From positions 1-33,499 of the IMG/VR virus record IMGVR_UViG_3300006870_000041: a DNA stretch of 33,499 nt; one strand, written 5' to 3'. Below, in pieces: positions 7,052 to 15,097 of the stretch (positions are counted from its first letter, which is position 1; every line of letters starts with the position of its first letter). The stretch comes from a virus. Made by a program: the position numbers and the translations under genes. The notes beneath the pieces are model-generated. The model did no database searches and was not told the DNA's origin. It worked only from the letters and a program-made list of their open reading frames with translations.

Positions 7052-8713
7052 ATGATCAACCTTAGACCTTACCAAGAGAATCTGAAAACAGATATTTATA
7101 ATGCCTGGGACGCTGGTTATAAAAATGTTATGGCACGTAGCGCAACGGGGTCTGGTAAAACTATCCTCATGTGCGCAATCGTTAAAGAGTGTTTAGAGCA
7201 AAACATTTCAACAGCTATGATTGTTCATCGTAAAGAACTCGTTCAACAAATCTCATTAACTCTAGCTAAGTTCGATATAAAACATAATATTATAGCTTCA
7301 AGAAAAGATGTTAGAGGTATTATCGCCGCTCAACGTAGACTTTACGGTAGGCAATTTTACGATCCTGATTCCTTGGTGACTGTAATATCTGTTGACACCT
7401 TAATAGCTCGTTACGATTTATATAAGAATTGGGCGAAAGGTGTTAACCAATGGTTCATTGATGAAGCCGCTCACGTTTTAAAAGAAAACAAATGGGGTAA
7501 AGCCGCTGCGTATTTTGAAAACGCTAGAGGACTTGGTGTAACTGCAACACCTGAAAGACTTGATCGTAAAGGTTTAGGTTCACATGCAGATGGTGTATTC
7601 GATACAATGGTTGAAGGACCGCCTATAAGATGGTTTATCGACAATGGTTATCTTAGTAAATATAAAATCGTCATACCTCGATCCGATTATAAAAACTTTT
7701 TAAAAGAAGCTTCAGACAAATCAGACTTCTCAAAACAAGCAATGAAACAAGCTTCAAAGAAATCGCAAATTGTCGGTGACGTTGTTGAAAATTATTTAAA
7801 ATTTGCCAAGGGTAAGCAGACAATAGTTTTTACTACCGACATTGAGACAGCTAAAGACATGCAAGCTAAATTTATAGAAGCTGGCATACCCGCTAAAGAG
7901 TTAAACGGTACTACTAACGACAGGGAAAGATTAGAAGGGATATTAAAGTTTGAAGAGAAAAAAATAAAAGTTTTAATCAATGTTGACCTCTTTGACGAAG
8001 GCCTGGACGTTCCCGGTATTGAGTGCGTTTCAATGTGTAGACCTACTAAGAGTTTGGGTAAGGTTCTCCAAATGCAGGGACGCGGGTTAAGAGTAGCTGA
8101 AGGTAAAGATCACCTTATAATCATTGATCACGTAGGTAATATAGCAGGTCCGAACGGTCACGGTCTACCTTGCAAAAAAAGAGAATGGACCCTTGATAGA
8201 ATTAAAAAGACCGGGCAGAAAATAAACTTCCTTCGTATCTGTTCAGACGTTATGTGCAACTCACCTTATGATAGAGCGTTAACCGAGTGTCCCTGGTGTG
8301 GAACAGAAGCACTAAAATCTTCACGCACCAATGGTCCAAGTGAGAGAGTGTTACCAGAACAAGTAGATGGTGATTTGTTTTTAATCGACCCTGAAACATT
8401 GAGGGAAATTGAGGAAGGTGCTGTACTTGAAAGTCCCGCTCACATGGCAGAAAGGGTAGGACATGCGGCGGGTGCGGGGGCAGCGTTACGGGCCATGAAA
8501 AATCAAAACGACAGAATAGAAACTCAAGGCAAGTTAGGTGAAGCAATCGCTAAAGCTGCTGGTGTCCTTAAAACTCATTACGGTTATAGCGATAGATCAA
8601 TACATAAAAAGTTTTATATTTGTTTTGGTATGACGATAACCGAAGCGTTGGGTGAAAAGAAAGTTGACATGGAAAAGTTAATAGTGAAGTTAGAAAACAA
8701 CGAGATGTTATGA
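7052..8713 (+). CDS. Superfamily 2 DEAD-like DNA helicase
   Basis: About 553 residues from the ATG at 7052; a GTG at 7043 is possible, and neither has a clear ribosome site. Walker A ATGSGKT at 31-37, DEAA box at 137-140 in FIDEAAH, motif III GVTATP, and motif VI QMQGRGLR in the second RecA domain. After the helicase core comes a CxxxxC...CxxC zinc ribbon (CSDVMCNSPYDRALTECPWCG), then a linker and a helical end. It is of the type that unwinds or remodels DNA during phage replication or recombination. First gene of the plus-strand replication operon. Confidence 0.88.
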   Translation: MINLRPYQENLKTDIYNAWDAGYKNVMARSATGSGKTILMCAIVKECLEQNISTAMIVHRKELVQQISLTLAKFDIKHNIIASRKDVRGIIAAQRRLYGRQFYDPDSLVTVISVDTLIARYDLYKNWAKGVNQWFIDEAAHVLKENKWGKAAAYFENARGLGVTATPERLDRKGLGSHADGVFDTMVEGPPIRWFIDNGYLSKYKIVIPRSDYKNFLKEASDKSDFSKQAMKQASKKSQIVGDVVENYLKFAKGKQTIVFTTDIETAKDMQAKFIEAGIPAKELNGTTNDRERLEGILKFEEKKIKVLINVDLFDEGLDVPGIECVSMCRPTKSLGKVLQMQGRGLRVAEGKDHLIIIDHVGNIAGPNGHGLPCKKREWTLDRIKKTGQKINFLRICSDVMCNSPYDRALTECPWCGTEALKSSRTNGPSERVLPEQVDGDLFLIDPETLREIEEGAVLESPAHMAERVGHAAGAGAALRAMKNQNDRIETQGKLGEAIAKAAGVLKTHYGYSDRSIHKKFYICFGMTITEALGEKKVDMEKLIVKLENNEML

Positions 8714-8793
8714 AAGAAAAATGGAAAAACATTAAAGGTTGCGAAGCTTACTACAATGCTTTTTTAACGTTGCACGGATACACACCATGGTAG
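8710..8793 (+). CDS. 27-residue microprotein, translation-coupled
   Basis: Starts on an ATGA overlap with the helicase stop and encodes a 27-residue peptide rich in Lys and aromatics that ends in GYTPW. It may be real or a coupling leader; its only support is the overlap and position. Confidence 0.35.
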   Translation: MKEKWKNIKGCEAYYNAFLTLHGYTPW

Positions 8794-8855
8794 ATCAAAT
8801 AACACTTGAAGCAATTATTGTAGCAGTAATAATATTTTTATTCATAATCAAATAA
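8787..8855 (+). CDS. 22-residue single-span membrane microprotein
   Basis: A 22-residue peptide with about 13 hydrophobic residues in a row near its end (AIIVAVIIFLFII) and a final Lys. Its ATG lies inside the end of the preceding microprotein and the stop is followed at once by the ribosome site of the DUF3310 gene. Length and composition fit a one-helix membrane peptide. The ribosome site (GGA) is weak. Confidence 0.4.
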   Translation: MVDQITLEAIIVAVIIFLFIIK

Positions 8856-8866
8856 GGAGACTTAAA

Positions 8867-9265
8867 ATGACCAAAGCGTTAGACAAACAAGTAGGTGGAA
8901 ACCACTACAAGAATTTTAAATTTCAACCAGCGGAGTTTATCATCGCCAACAACCTTGGCTTTTGTGAAGGTAATGCGATCAAATACATCTGTCGTTACAA
9001 ACTTAAAAACGGTGTTGAAGATTTAAAGAAAGCGAAACATTACATTGAGATGTTGATTGAGGAAGAAGAAGGTGTCAAAGTCCCTGGTAGATCACTCTAT
9101 GATGGTGACTGTCTACCAAAGCTACCGAAGATACCTTCACCGTCAGTACCAGAAAAACAGATTAACGAAAAATTAAAAAAGATTAGAGAAGACCTTCAAA
9201 AACAACATTCGCAAGCTTTAGAAAAAGAATTTGCTAAAGAACTTAATCCGAGTCTACATGTATGA
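8867..9265 (+). CDS. DUF3310 family protein (SaV-like)
   Basis: 132 residues with AAGGAGA upstream. The start QVGGNHYKNFKFQPAEFI, then FCEGNAIKYICRYKLKNGVEDLKKAKHYIEMLIE, is the signature of DUF3310, a small helical domain common in phages and linked to nucleotide-metabolism folds (MazG-like neighbourhood). Residues 66-132 form a Pro-containing linker and a coiled helix. Function is not established; the context suggests replication or nucleotide-pool control. Confidence 0.85.
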   Translation: MTKALDKQVGGNHYKNFKFQPAEFIIANNLGFCEGNAIKYICRYKLKNGVEDLKKAKHYIEMLIEEEEGVKVPGRSLYDGDCLPKLPKIPSPSVPEKQINEKLKKIREDLQKQHSQALEKEFAKELNPSLHV

Positions 9266-9654
9266 AAGATGAATCAACAGTACAGCAGGAAGCGCAACTT
9301 TACGCTCGTTCCAAAGATTGTTTTTTAATGAGAAATAATTGCGGGGCCTTCAAAGACGAAACAGGTCGTATGGTCCGTTACGGTCTTGGAAACATTTCTA
9401 AACAACACCAAGAAAACTCAGCTTCTAGCGACCTTATCGGTTTCACTCGTATACTTATTACCCCTGACATGGTTGGTAAAACCTTAGCGGTTTTCACCGC
9501 TGCTGAATGTAAAAAAGAAGCTTGGAACCCTGATAAAAAATTTGACAAACGAGAAAGAGCGCAACTTAACTTCATTAATTGGGTGGTTATGAATGGAGGC
9601 TACGCAGGATTTATTAATTCTGTTGACAGTTTCGGTAATATTCTACCAAAATAA
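9262..9654 (+). CDS. VRR-NUC-like PD-(D/E)XK nuclease
   Basis: 130 residues, ATGA-coupled to the DUF3310 gene. SSDLIGFTRI, then AVFTAAECKKE (E-x-K), then AQLNFINWVVMNGGYAGFI follows the D...ExK...Q-x-x-F order of the VRR-NUC/PD-(D/E)XK nucleases often found in phage replication modules. VRR-NUC domains act as structure-specific nucleases, likely at forks or recombination intermediates. Confidence 0.75.
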   Translation: MKDESTVQQEAQLYARSKDCFLMRNNCGAFKDETGRMVRYGLGNISKQHQENSASSDLIGFTRILITPDMVGKTLAVFTAAECKKEAWNPDKKFDKRERAQLNFINWVVMNGGYAGFINSVDSFGNILPK

Positions 9655-9660
9655 ACTTCT

Positions 9661-9729
9661 ACCTAGTGGATAGATTTTCCTGATCCGTCAATTGAAAGAG
9701 TGAATTAAGTCTCCACTTTTCCACTAGGT
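9661..9729. promoter_or_regulatory. 10-bp inverted repeat before the primase gene
   Basis: ACCTAGTGGA (9661-9670) and its exact complement TCCACTAGGT (9720-9729), 49 bases apart, in the only sizeable gap of this operon. Could be an operator pair or the base of an RNA structure. Confidence 0.45.
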
Positions 9730-9745
9730 TTCTAAGAGACTTTTA

Positions 9746-9793
9746 ATGAGGCTTAAAAACAATATGAAATTAAACCAGGATAAAACACTTTGA
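9746..9793 (+). CDS. 15-codon leader ORF overlapping primase start
   Basis: A 15-residue reading frame with AAGAGA upstream whose TGA overlaps the TTG start of the primase gene (TTGA). It may let ribosomes re-initiate on the rare TTG start; the peptide itself is probably not functional. Confidence 0.3.
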   Translation: MRLKNNMKLNQDKTL

Positions 9794-11730
9794 GCATTTG
9801 GAAGTTCTTTCCAGCTACTCTCACGCCCGATGGACGTAAAGTACCAGTCAAGGGTTTTAAATGGCGCGAAGATTGTTCAAGCGACCAAGGCGTTATTAAT
9901 TCTTGGTCAACTCAATACCCTCAACTAAAATTCTACGGACTCCCGACTGGCCCTGATAACGACCTGCTCGTTCTCGACGTTGATGTTAAAAGTGGCGGTC
10001 TTGAAACAATTAAAAAATACAATATCCCAATTACAATGAGTCAACGAACTCGTTCAGGTGGTGTTCATTATTTTTTCAAATATCCTAAAGATGGAAAACG
10101 ATATGGGAACCGCGCTGGTTTCGATCAAGGTTTAGATATTCGTGGGGCAGATGGGTATGTAATTTTTTATGGCGTTGATAACACTCCAATTTGTGAAGCT
10201 CCTGATTGGTTTAAATCCCACGCCCTAGCGGTTGAAAAAGAAGCTGTCAATCTAGAAGATGTGGTTAAAATCGACCCGGAAATTGTCAAGCAAAAATTAG
10301 ATGAATCGTGTGAAAATATACGCAACGCTCCCGAAGGAGAATCTAACAACGTTCTCAACACTGAAGCATATAAAATAGGCCAATTAGTAACGAGCGGAAG
10401 CGTTGATCGTGAACATGCTTATAACGAGTTATTTAACGCTGCTAAAGAGCGCGGTAAACCAGATCAAGAAGCAAGGGCAACAATTGAATCAGGACTTAAA
10501 GGTGGTGCCTCAAACCCTGTTATAAGTCCCTTCGGTAATCGACAACCTGAACTACTTGTTCCGACTTTTGAAGCAACGCCACCAGAACGTTGGACACCAT
10601 CGTTTTTTACAACATACGATTTAATGAATTTCTCCAAATTAAAAAGACCACAGATTTTTAAAGATTGGTCAACTCAAGATATTCACTTAACAACCGCCGA
10701 TGGTGGTACAGGTAAAACAACATTGAAACTTTACGAGGCAGTATGTCTTGCTCTAGGTGAACCTTTCCTTGGCCATGAGTGTTTGTTAGAAGGTGGTGGT
10801 CGTACTCTATTTGTCACAGGTGAAGACACCGCTGAAAAATTAGCGGCGATGATAGGTTCTATTTTAAAACAAATGGACATTCATAAAGATCGTGAGAAAG
10901 TAGCAAAAATAAAAAACAATATTCTAATTAAAAAAGATGAAGACCTTTGTTTAATCGATAAAGCTCGTAATGGTTTTATAACGTTAAACACCGAGGCGTA
11001 TAGTAAAGTATGTGAAGCAATCGAAGATTTAAAACCCGATATGATTGTATTTGATCCAATTGCTTCGTTTTGGGGAAGTGAAAGCGCACTTAACGACATG
11101 TCTAAAATCGTCGCGAAATTTATGGGACGTTTAGTTGTTAAAAGTAATGCGTGTGTTGAGATGATTAATCACATGGGTAAAGCTTCTTCATCTACCAAGG
11201 ACATGACTCAATTTGCAGGTCGTGGTGGAACAGCGTTACCTTCTCATTCAAGAGTGAGTCGCGTCCTTCGTCTTGTCGATCATGAAGAGTACAAACAGTT
11301 AACCGGAAACGACTTGACTGAGAACCAATCAGCAATGATGTGCAACGTGAATAAGTTTTCAGATGGTAGTCCGCTTTTTAATGAACCGTTTTTAATTGTT
11401 AGAGAAGGTTTCTTATTTTCTAAAGTAACTGTCGTTGCTGAGAAGATTAAAGAAGAGTTAGACAAAGCGAGCGATACTGAAAGAGTTTTTGGTTATATTA
11501 AAACTCAACGAAACGCTGGACGATACCCAAATAAAGAAATAATCACAGCACACTTCAACGCTCAAGCAGATAAGATAAGCAAAGAGAGAACGAATCAAGC
11601 TCTAGCACTTCTTTGTTATGAAGGACACATGGGCGAGATGGTTAAAACGATACTTAACCCTGACATTGAGGCAGGTGGAAAAGTTTATATGATAACGGAT
11701 ATGGACGGTAAAGAGGTGAAAAATGCCTAA
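9790..11730 (+). CDS. PrimPol-RepA-like primase/helicase
   Basis: 646 residues from a TTG with AGGA nine bases upstream. Residues 1-135 are a bifunctional primase-polymerase domain: D63/D65 in VLDVDVK, H93 in GGVHYFF and D116 in LDIRGADG are the catalytic set. Residues 270-500 are a RecA-type hexameric helicase domain (RepA/AAA_25-like): Walker A DGGTGKTT at 304-311, Walker B MIVFDP at 418-423, and a conserved NHMGKASS loop. The C-terminal 110 residues are helical and may be winged. It should prime and unwind DNA at the fork with the PolB enzyme. Confidence 0.9.
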   Translation: MSIWKFFPATLTPDGRKVPVKGFKWREDCSSDQGVINSWSTQYPQLKFYGLPTGPDNDLLVLDVDVKSGGLETIKKYNIPITMSQRTRSGGVHYFFKYPKDGKRYGNRAGFDQGLDIRGADGYVIFYGVDNTPICEAPDWFKSHALAVEKEAVNLEDVVKIDPEIVKQKLDESCENIRNAPEGESNNVLNTEAYKIGQLVTSGSVDREHAYNELFNAAKERGKPDQEARATIESGLKGGASNPVISPFGNRQPELLVPTFEATPPERWTPSFFTTYDLMNFSKLKRPQIFKDWSTQDIHLTTADGGTGKTTLKLYEAVCLALGEPFLGHECLLEGGGRTLFVTGEDTAEKLAAMIGSILKQMDIHKDREKVAKIKNNILIKKDEDLCLIDKARNGFITLNTEAYSKVCEAIEDLKPDMIVFDPIASFWGSESALNDMSKIVAKFMGRLVVKSNACVEMINHMGKASSSTKDMTQFAGRGGTALPSHSRVSRVLRLVDHEEYKQLTGNDLTENQSAMMCNVNKFSDGSPLFNEPFLIVREGFLFSKVTVVAEKIKEELDKASDTERVFGYIKTQRNAGRYPNKEIITAHFNAQADKISKERTNQALALLCYEGHMGEMVKTILNPDIEAGGKVYMITDMDGKEVKNA

Positions 11731-12016
11731 AGGTGTAGCTTCGTTCACTTGTCACGAACGAAAGATAAAAGAGTGTAACGGTTGTAAAGAGGTTTTACCT
11801 TTTAGTCGTTTTTCAATGTCTAGTTGGAAAGGAACACCTAGAAGTTACTGTAACGTTTGTAGAAATAAAATACAGTGGGCGCGAAAAATGGAAAATAAAA
11901 TAGAGCAATTCCCCACGCTTTACGCTCAATGCGATAACGATGATTGCTGTTATATATGGGCGAGAAGTAGAGGAATGATCTGTCCTAAATGCAAGCTGGA
12001 ACATAATGAACAGTAA
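11723..12016 (+). CDS. Double zinc-ribbon small protein
   Basis: 97 residues, overlapping the primase end by eight bases. Cys pairs ECNGC and YCNVC form one zinc site across residues 18-47; a second set, CDNDDCC and CPKC, lies near the end. The first half resembles zinc-finger segments that precede HNH nucleases in phages, but no HNH histidines follow. Probably a nucleic-acid-binding or structural zinc protein; function unknown. Confidence 0.65.
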   Translation: MPKGVASFTCHERKIKECNGCKEVLPFSRFSMSSWKGTPRSYCNVCRNKIQWARKMENKIEQFPTLYAQCDNDDCCYIWARSRGMICPKCKLEHNEQ

Positions 12017-12263
12017 ATACCACAAGACCGTTAAACGTAAATACGATGAAACAATAGTTCACCATGAACAGAACTTTTGCAACTCGAAAGCTTTGTGGGG
12101 GTTTGAATCAACTCTGGATCAAGAGAAGATAACTTGCGTTGGTTGTTTAGCATCTGTCATGTGGCGAAGAAATAAAAAGATAATGGATTACCAAGATTGC
12201 TTGAATAGAGCGAGAGTATTGGTAGAAGCTAAGTTAACTGTTGAACGAGCGAGGATAGAATGA
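12006..12263 (+). CDS. Small protein, unknown
   Basis: 85 residues, starting within the end of the zinc-ribbon gene. Basic N-terminus, one CVGC pair plus a distant Cys, and a long C-terminal helix (DCLNRARVLVEAKLTVERARIE). Its ATG overlap with both neighbours fits an operon gene. No family recognised. Confidence 0.55.
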   Translation: MNSKYHKTVKRKYDETIVHHEQNFCNSKALWGFESTLDQEKITCVGCLASVMWRRNKKIMDYQDCLNRARVLVEAKLTVERARIE

Positions 12264-12448
12264 AAAACACCACTAAAGAAGCGTTGAAAAACATTAAATT
12301 ATCTGACGGTGAAAAAGAGTTTTGTAATACTGTTAGAGATAAAAATAGACTTAACAGGCGACCGACTAAACCAAAGTTTAAAGTTGAAACAAAATTCAAC
12401 GGATCGGTTTACTTGAAAAAGAAAAGATTATTGGAGAGTGAAGGGTGA
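12260..12448 (+). CDS. Small basic protein, unknown
   Basis: 62 residues, ATGA-coupled to the upstream gene, Lys/Arg-rich with a basic centre (KNRLNRRPTKPKFKVETKF). Likely binds nucleic acid or a partner; no family recognised. Confidence 0.5.
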   Translation: MKNTTKEALKNIKLSDGEKEFCNTVRDKNRLNRRPTKPKFKVETKFNGSVYLKKKRLLESEG

Positions 12449-12609
12449 CTGAAAAAGAAATACGCGACATGAAAAAACGTTTGGATTACTTAGAATACAC
12501 TCTTCGTTTCATCAACGATTGGATCGATGAGTCCTATAAAATGTGGGGAAAATGGCCCATGCCCAAAGAGTTGCGGGACAGATTGAAAAAAGCGAAGGCG
12601 AACAATTAA
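12445..12609 (+). CDS. Small helical protein, GTG start, unknown
   Basis: 54 residues from a GTG that overlaps the previous stop (GTGA), with GGAGAGTGAAGG just upstream. The product is a charged amphipathic helix (EIRDMKKRLDYLEYTLRFI) followed by a Trp-rich turn and a basic tail. It ends the plus-strand operon; its stop overlaps the convergent gene's stop on TTAA. Confidence 0.6.
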   Translation: MTEKEIRDMKKRLDYLEYTLRFINDWIDESYKMWGKWPMPKELRDRLKKAKANN

Positions 12610-12863
12610 AGCTCACCTAAGTATTCGCACTTTAATAAGAACTCAGTTCCACCCCACCCTAATCGAGGTGAATTGGAAGTCCATTCCATATAAGGTCTAG
12701 GTAAACCTTGCATTTTGTAAAAAGAATTTAACACTTTGTTGGTACACTTTCTACCGTCCATCACTTTCCAGTAAACACCGTCGTCACTCAATTCAGTAAA
12801 GATTGCAACTAAGTCACCATTAGGTTTTAAATAAACACCGGGTTTAAATATTTTATCGTTCAT
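12606..12863 (-). CDS. Small protein, unknown
   Basis: 85 residues from the ATG at 12863, on a TAATG overlap with the upstream gene; an earlier start at 12884 would overlap more and has no better ribosome site. Beta-rich and aromatic (GVYLKPNGDLVAIFTELSDD, YWKVMDG). Last gene of the minus-strand regulatory operon. No family recognised. Confidence 0.55.
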   Translation of the reverse strand: MNDKIFKPGVYLKPNGDLVAIFTELSDDGVYWKVMDGRKCTNKVLNSFYKMQGLPRPYMEWTSNSPRLGWGGTEFLLKCEYLGEL

Positions 12864-13066
12864 TAATGTTCCGTATTTTTCCAAACTGTTTCGTTTAACT
12901 CGTCAATTCTTATTTCTATATTAATTAACCGTTTTGCCATGAACGCCAAGAGTTCAAGATTTTCTCTTTCGTAAACGGTTAAACCATCGCTAGTAACATT
13001 CTTACGTTGATGGGAAATACGTTCTAAATCTTTATGTATTTTATCTAAGTATGTTATGTCACTCAT
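12863..13066 (-). CDS. Small coiled-coil protein, unknown
   Basis: 67 residues from the ATG at 13066, which overlaps the previous stop (TGATG) and has GGGGGGAG close upstream. Mostly helical with heptad-like hydrophobics (LLAFMAKRLINIEIRIDEL). No family recognised. Confidence 0.55.
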   Translation of the reverse strand: MSDITYLDKIHKDLERISHQRKNVTSDGLTVYERENLELLAFMAKRLINIEIRIDELNETVWKNTEH

Positions 13067-13197
13067 CACTCTCCCCCCTTTATCCTCTTGGCGAGTTGGA
13101 TTGCTCTCTCGTAATCATCACCACCATAGTATTGTTCGTGCGATTGCAGCAATGCTTTTGCAAGCTCGTCGCGTTCTTTTTTCATTTCACAAGTCAT
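13066..13197 (-). CDS. 43-residue helical protein, unknown
   Basis: A short reading frame with GAGGTGAG upstream and overlaps of 11 and 1 bases with its neighbours, filling what would otherwise be a gap in the operon. The product is charged and helical (EMKKERDELAKALLQSHEQ, then YERAIQLAKRIKGGE). It runs from the ATG at 13197 to a TGATG junction. Confidence 0.55.
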   Translation of the reverse strand: MTCEMKKERDELAKALLQSHEQYYGGDDYERAIQLAKRIKGGE

Positions 13198-13417
13198 ACT
13201 CACCTCTTTCTTTTTTCAATAACTGACAAATCTTAAATAGTCTCTTGGACTTTTTACGTACACCAAGTTGCTTAGAACAACCGCATAACAATGGAGTATA
13301 GTCTTCAACTGTGCGACTATATAAAGTACAAACATTTAAAGACTTTCTTTCAAAACGATCCAGTTTGTGAAGAGTGAAAATAAAATTACTAACTAATAAC
13401 ATGTTTAACGGTGTCAT
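13187..13417 (-). CDS. Small basic protein, unknown
   Basis: 76 residues from the ATG at 13417, with AAAGGG eight bases upstream. Hydrophobic N-terminus, a Cys cluster in the middle (CTLYSR...LLCGC) and a strongly basic C-terminal third (VRKKSKRLFKICQLLKKERG). No family recognised. Confidence 0.45.
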   Translation of the reverse strand: MTPLNMLLVSNFIFTLHKLDRFERKSLNVCTLYSRTVEDYTPLLCGCSKQLGVRKKSKRLFKICQLLKKERGEYDL

Positions 13418-13435
13418 AACCAATACCCTTTAAGT

Positions 13436-13684
13436 TTAAAACCAACTCACAATTACGTTCCACCATTCTATGGCCGTTGCGCCTACGAAAGGGATAACTA
13501 CACTGTAGAGAAACAGTATGAAAAATACTAAAAACACTGTGCCGACTATAAAAGTTATGGCGAAATCAACTATATTCTTAACGTCTTCGTTATCTTTATA
13601 CTTATAATAAATAAAACCTAGTATCGCCAAGAGTGCAGATATTCCTCCAACAATTGATGACCCTACTATAAATTCTAAACTCAT
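13436..13684 (-). CDS. Integral membrane protein, two or three spans
   Basis: 82 residues. A Gly-rich hydrophobic helix at 5-27 (VGSSIVGGISALLAILGFIYY), a short polar loop (KYKDNEDVKN), then one or two more hydrophobic helices up to residue 72 and an aromatic end. AAGAGG precedes the ATG. Unusual in a regulatory operon; it could be a superinfection-exclusion or envelope protein, which is inference. Confidence 0.6.
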   Translation of the reverse strand: MSLEFIVGSSIVGGISALLAILGFIYYKYKDNEDVKNIVDFAITFIVGTVFLVFFILFLYSVVIPFVGATAIEWWNVIVSWF

Positions 13685-13736
13685 TATTTTAACCTCTTAC
13701 GATAACCTTACTACTAATTCCTCTATATCTAGGCAT

Positions 13737-13991
13737 CTACAACCCCACCTTTATCTTTAACTCTTTACCAGGCACAATTGCCTTAACTATCTTGGTGAAC
13801 GTATCAATTGAAGGAGTCGCTTCACCATACTCATAACCGCTATATCCTGTTGAACTTTTGTAACCTACTAAACTAGCCACCGCCCTATGACTAAGACCTG
13901 CACTCTTTCTTAATTCACTTAGGAAGTCGGGAGAGATACTTGTAAAGTTTCTACCTGTAACGCTCACCTTACCTGCTGTTACTGTTATCAT
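13737..13991 (-). CDS. XRE-type helix-turn-helix regulator
   Basis: 84 residues, starting directly after the ParB-like stop with GAGG seven bases upstream. Residues 27-75 are a Cro/CI-type HTH: LSELRKSAGLSHRAVASLVGY, then a recognition-helix region (SGYEYGEATPSIDTFTKIVKAI). A short beta strand precedes it. Likely a transcriptional repressor of phage promoters; candidate targets are the palindromes at 15995-16403. Confidence 0.75.
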   Translation of the reverse strand: MITVTAGKVSVTGRNFTSISPDFLSELRKSAGLSHRAVASLVGYKSSTGYSGYEYGEATPSIDTFTKIVKAIVPGKELKIKVGL

Positions 13992-14807
13992 TTAAAACCT
14001 CGGTCGAGTAAAATGATCTTTACTCTCACCATAAATCAACTGCATTAGATATTCTGTTATACCACCTTCAATGTCTTCTTTTTCCGATACGTAAAGAGGA
14101 ACCCTAACAGTGGTGTAACCAATACTTTTAGAACCATTTTTAAACTGTCTAAAAGATGCACCTTTTCTTATGGTTCCGGCCATTGCTCTAACAGTTGTAG
14201 AGTTATACTTTCCATTTAGAACGCCGTCTAAAATTTCTTGTCCTTCTGACCTACTAATAAGGTTAGATTTTTGAAGATTCGCAACGGTTGTAGCGGTACT
14301 TAAACCAACTAAACCTTTTTTTCTAACGGCATTGGTATCGGTGGTAATCTTCTCAGTGTATTTTTGAGGGAAAGCACCAAAAGCATTGAGTAACGATTCT
14401 ACTCTTGCTTCAGTAATACCTAAACGAACGGAACACTCTTTTTTCGTTAGGAAATGTTTAGTAATAAGAAGTTTGAGAAGTCTACCTTGTTCAAAAGCTG
14501 AAACATCTTTACGTTGCAAGTTTTCAGACATATTAAAAACCAAGAGGTCGGCCATATCCTTAATATTGTCGTTAATAACAGCGTCAACCGATGCTTCACC
14601 TAAATTTTTAACGGCCCTAAAACGACGATTGCCCGCCACCAATACATAAGGTTTTTTACCTCTACCATTAAAAGCTTTAGTCACAACAACTGGCTGAATC
14701 AAACCGGATTCTTTAATTGACTCCATAAGCTCGGAACAATCTTCTTCATTAGCTCTTGAGTTTTCAATAAGAGCTACATCACTTAACTTTACTTTTTTCA
14801 ATAACAT
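13992..14807 (-). CDS. ParB/Spo0J-like protein
   Basis: 271 residues with AAGGAGA upstream. Residues 5-100 form a ParB/sulfiredoxin-like N-domain: ESGLIQPVVV, AGNRRFRAV (the GxRR CTP-binding motif), then NMSENLQRKDVSAFEQG. Residues 115-150 look like the ParB HTH (TKKECSVRLGITEARVESLL). The C-terminal part is not recognised. No ParA ATPase lies beside it. Phage ParB-like proteins may act in plasmid-like maintenance or as DNA-binding regulators; its place in a regulator operon fits the latter. Confidence 0.85.
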   Translation of the reverse strand: MLLKKVKLSDVALIENSRANEEDCSELMESIKESGLIQPVVVTKAFNGRGKKPYVLVAGNRRFRAVKNLGEASVDAVINDNIKDMADLLVFNMSENLQRKDVSAFEQGRLLKLLITKHFLTKKECSVRLGITEARVESLLNAFGAFPQKYTEKITTDTNAVRKKGLVGLSTATTVANLQKSNLISRSEGQEILDGVLNGKYNSTTVRAMAGTIRKGASFRQFKNGSKSIGYTTVRVPLYVSEKEDIEGGITEYLMQLIYGESKDHFTRPRF

Positions 14808-14827
14808 TTTAGTCTCCTTAGTTATTA

Positions 14828-15097
14828 TTAAAACTCTCCCATAAGCGAAGGCCTACGTTCAAACATTCTCAATAGTCGCGAGTTTGTTTCATTAAAGGGG
14901 CGGGAACCTGTGATCCAGAGTCTAACCGCTTGGGGCGATACACCTAATAATTTTGCAAATTGGTTAATGTCGAGGGAGAAGCGTTTCATAAACGAATGTA
15001 CTTCATCACCTGTTAAAGGGGTGTGGGTGTTCTTTGTTAAAGGGGTGTTATCACCTCTTAAAGGGGTGTTATCAATCCTTGGTAGTGTGTTAGTCAT
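14828..15097 (-). CDS. HTH regulator with repeated TPL N-terminus
   Basis: 89 residues, ATGA-coupled to the upstream gene with AAGGAG in front. Residues 1-32 hold three imperfect repeats (DNTPL, DNTPL, HTPL). Residues 38-80 are a Cro/XRE-like HTH: INQFAKLLGVSPQAVRLWITG, then a hydrophobic helix. The repeated DNA (TTAAAGGGGTGT on plus) might also be a protein-binding site inside the gene. Likely a transcriptional regulator. Confidence 0.7.
   Translation of the reverse strand: MTNTLPRIDNTPLRGDNTPLTKNTHTPLTGDEVHSFMKRFSLDINQFAKLLGVSPQAVRLWITGSRPFNETNSRLLRMFERRPSLMGEF
15013..15069 (+). repeat. Three TTAAAGGGGTGT repeats inside HTH gene
   Basis: Exact 12-mers at 15013-15024, 15037-15048 and 15058-15069, spaced 24 and 21 bases, so in frame with the gene. 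Related TAAAGGGGCGGG 12-mers occur at 14893 and 16042. Confidence 0.7.

Noticed and set aside
13051-13236. Plus-strand frame within the regulatory operon
   Set aside because: Antisense to a 43-residue gene with good ribosome site and coupling.
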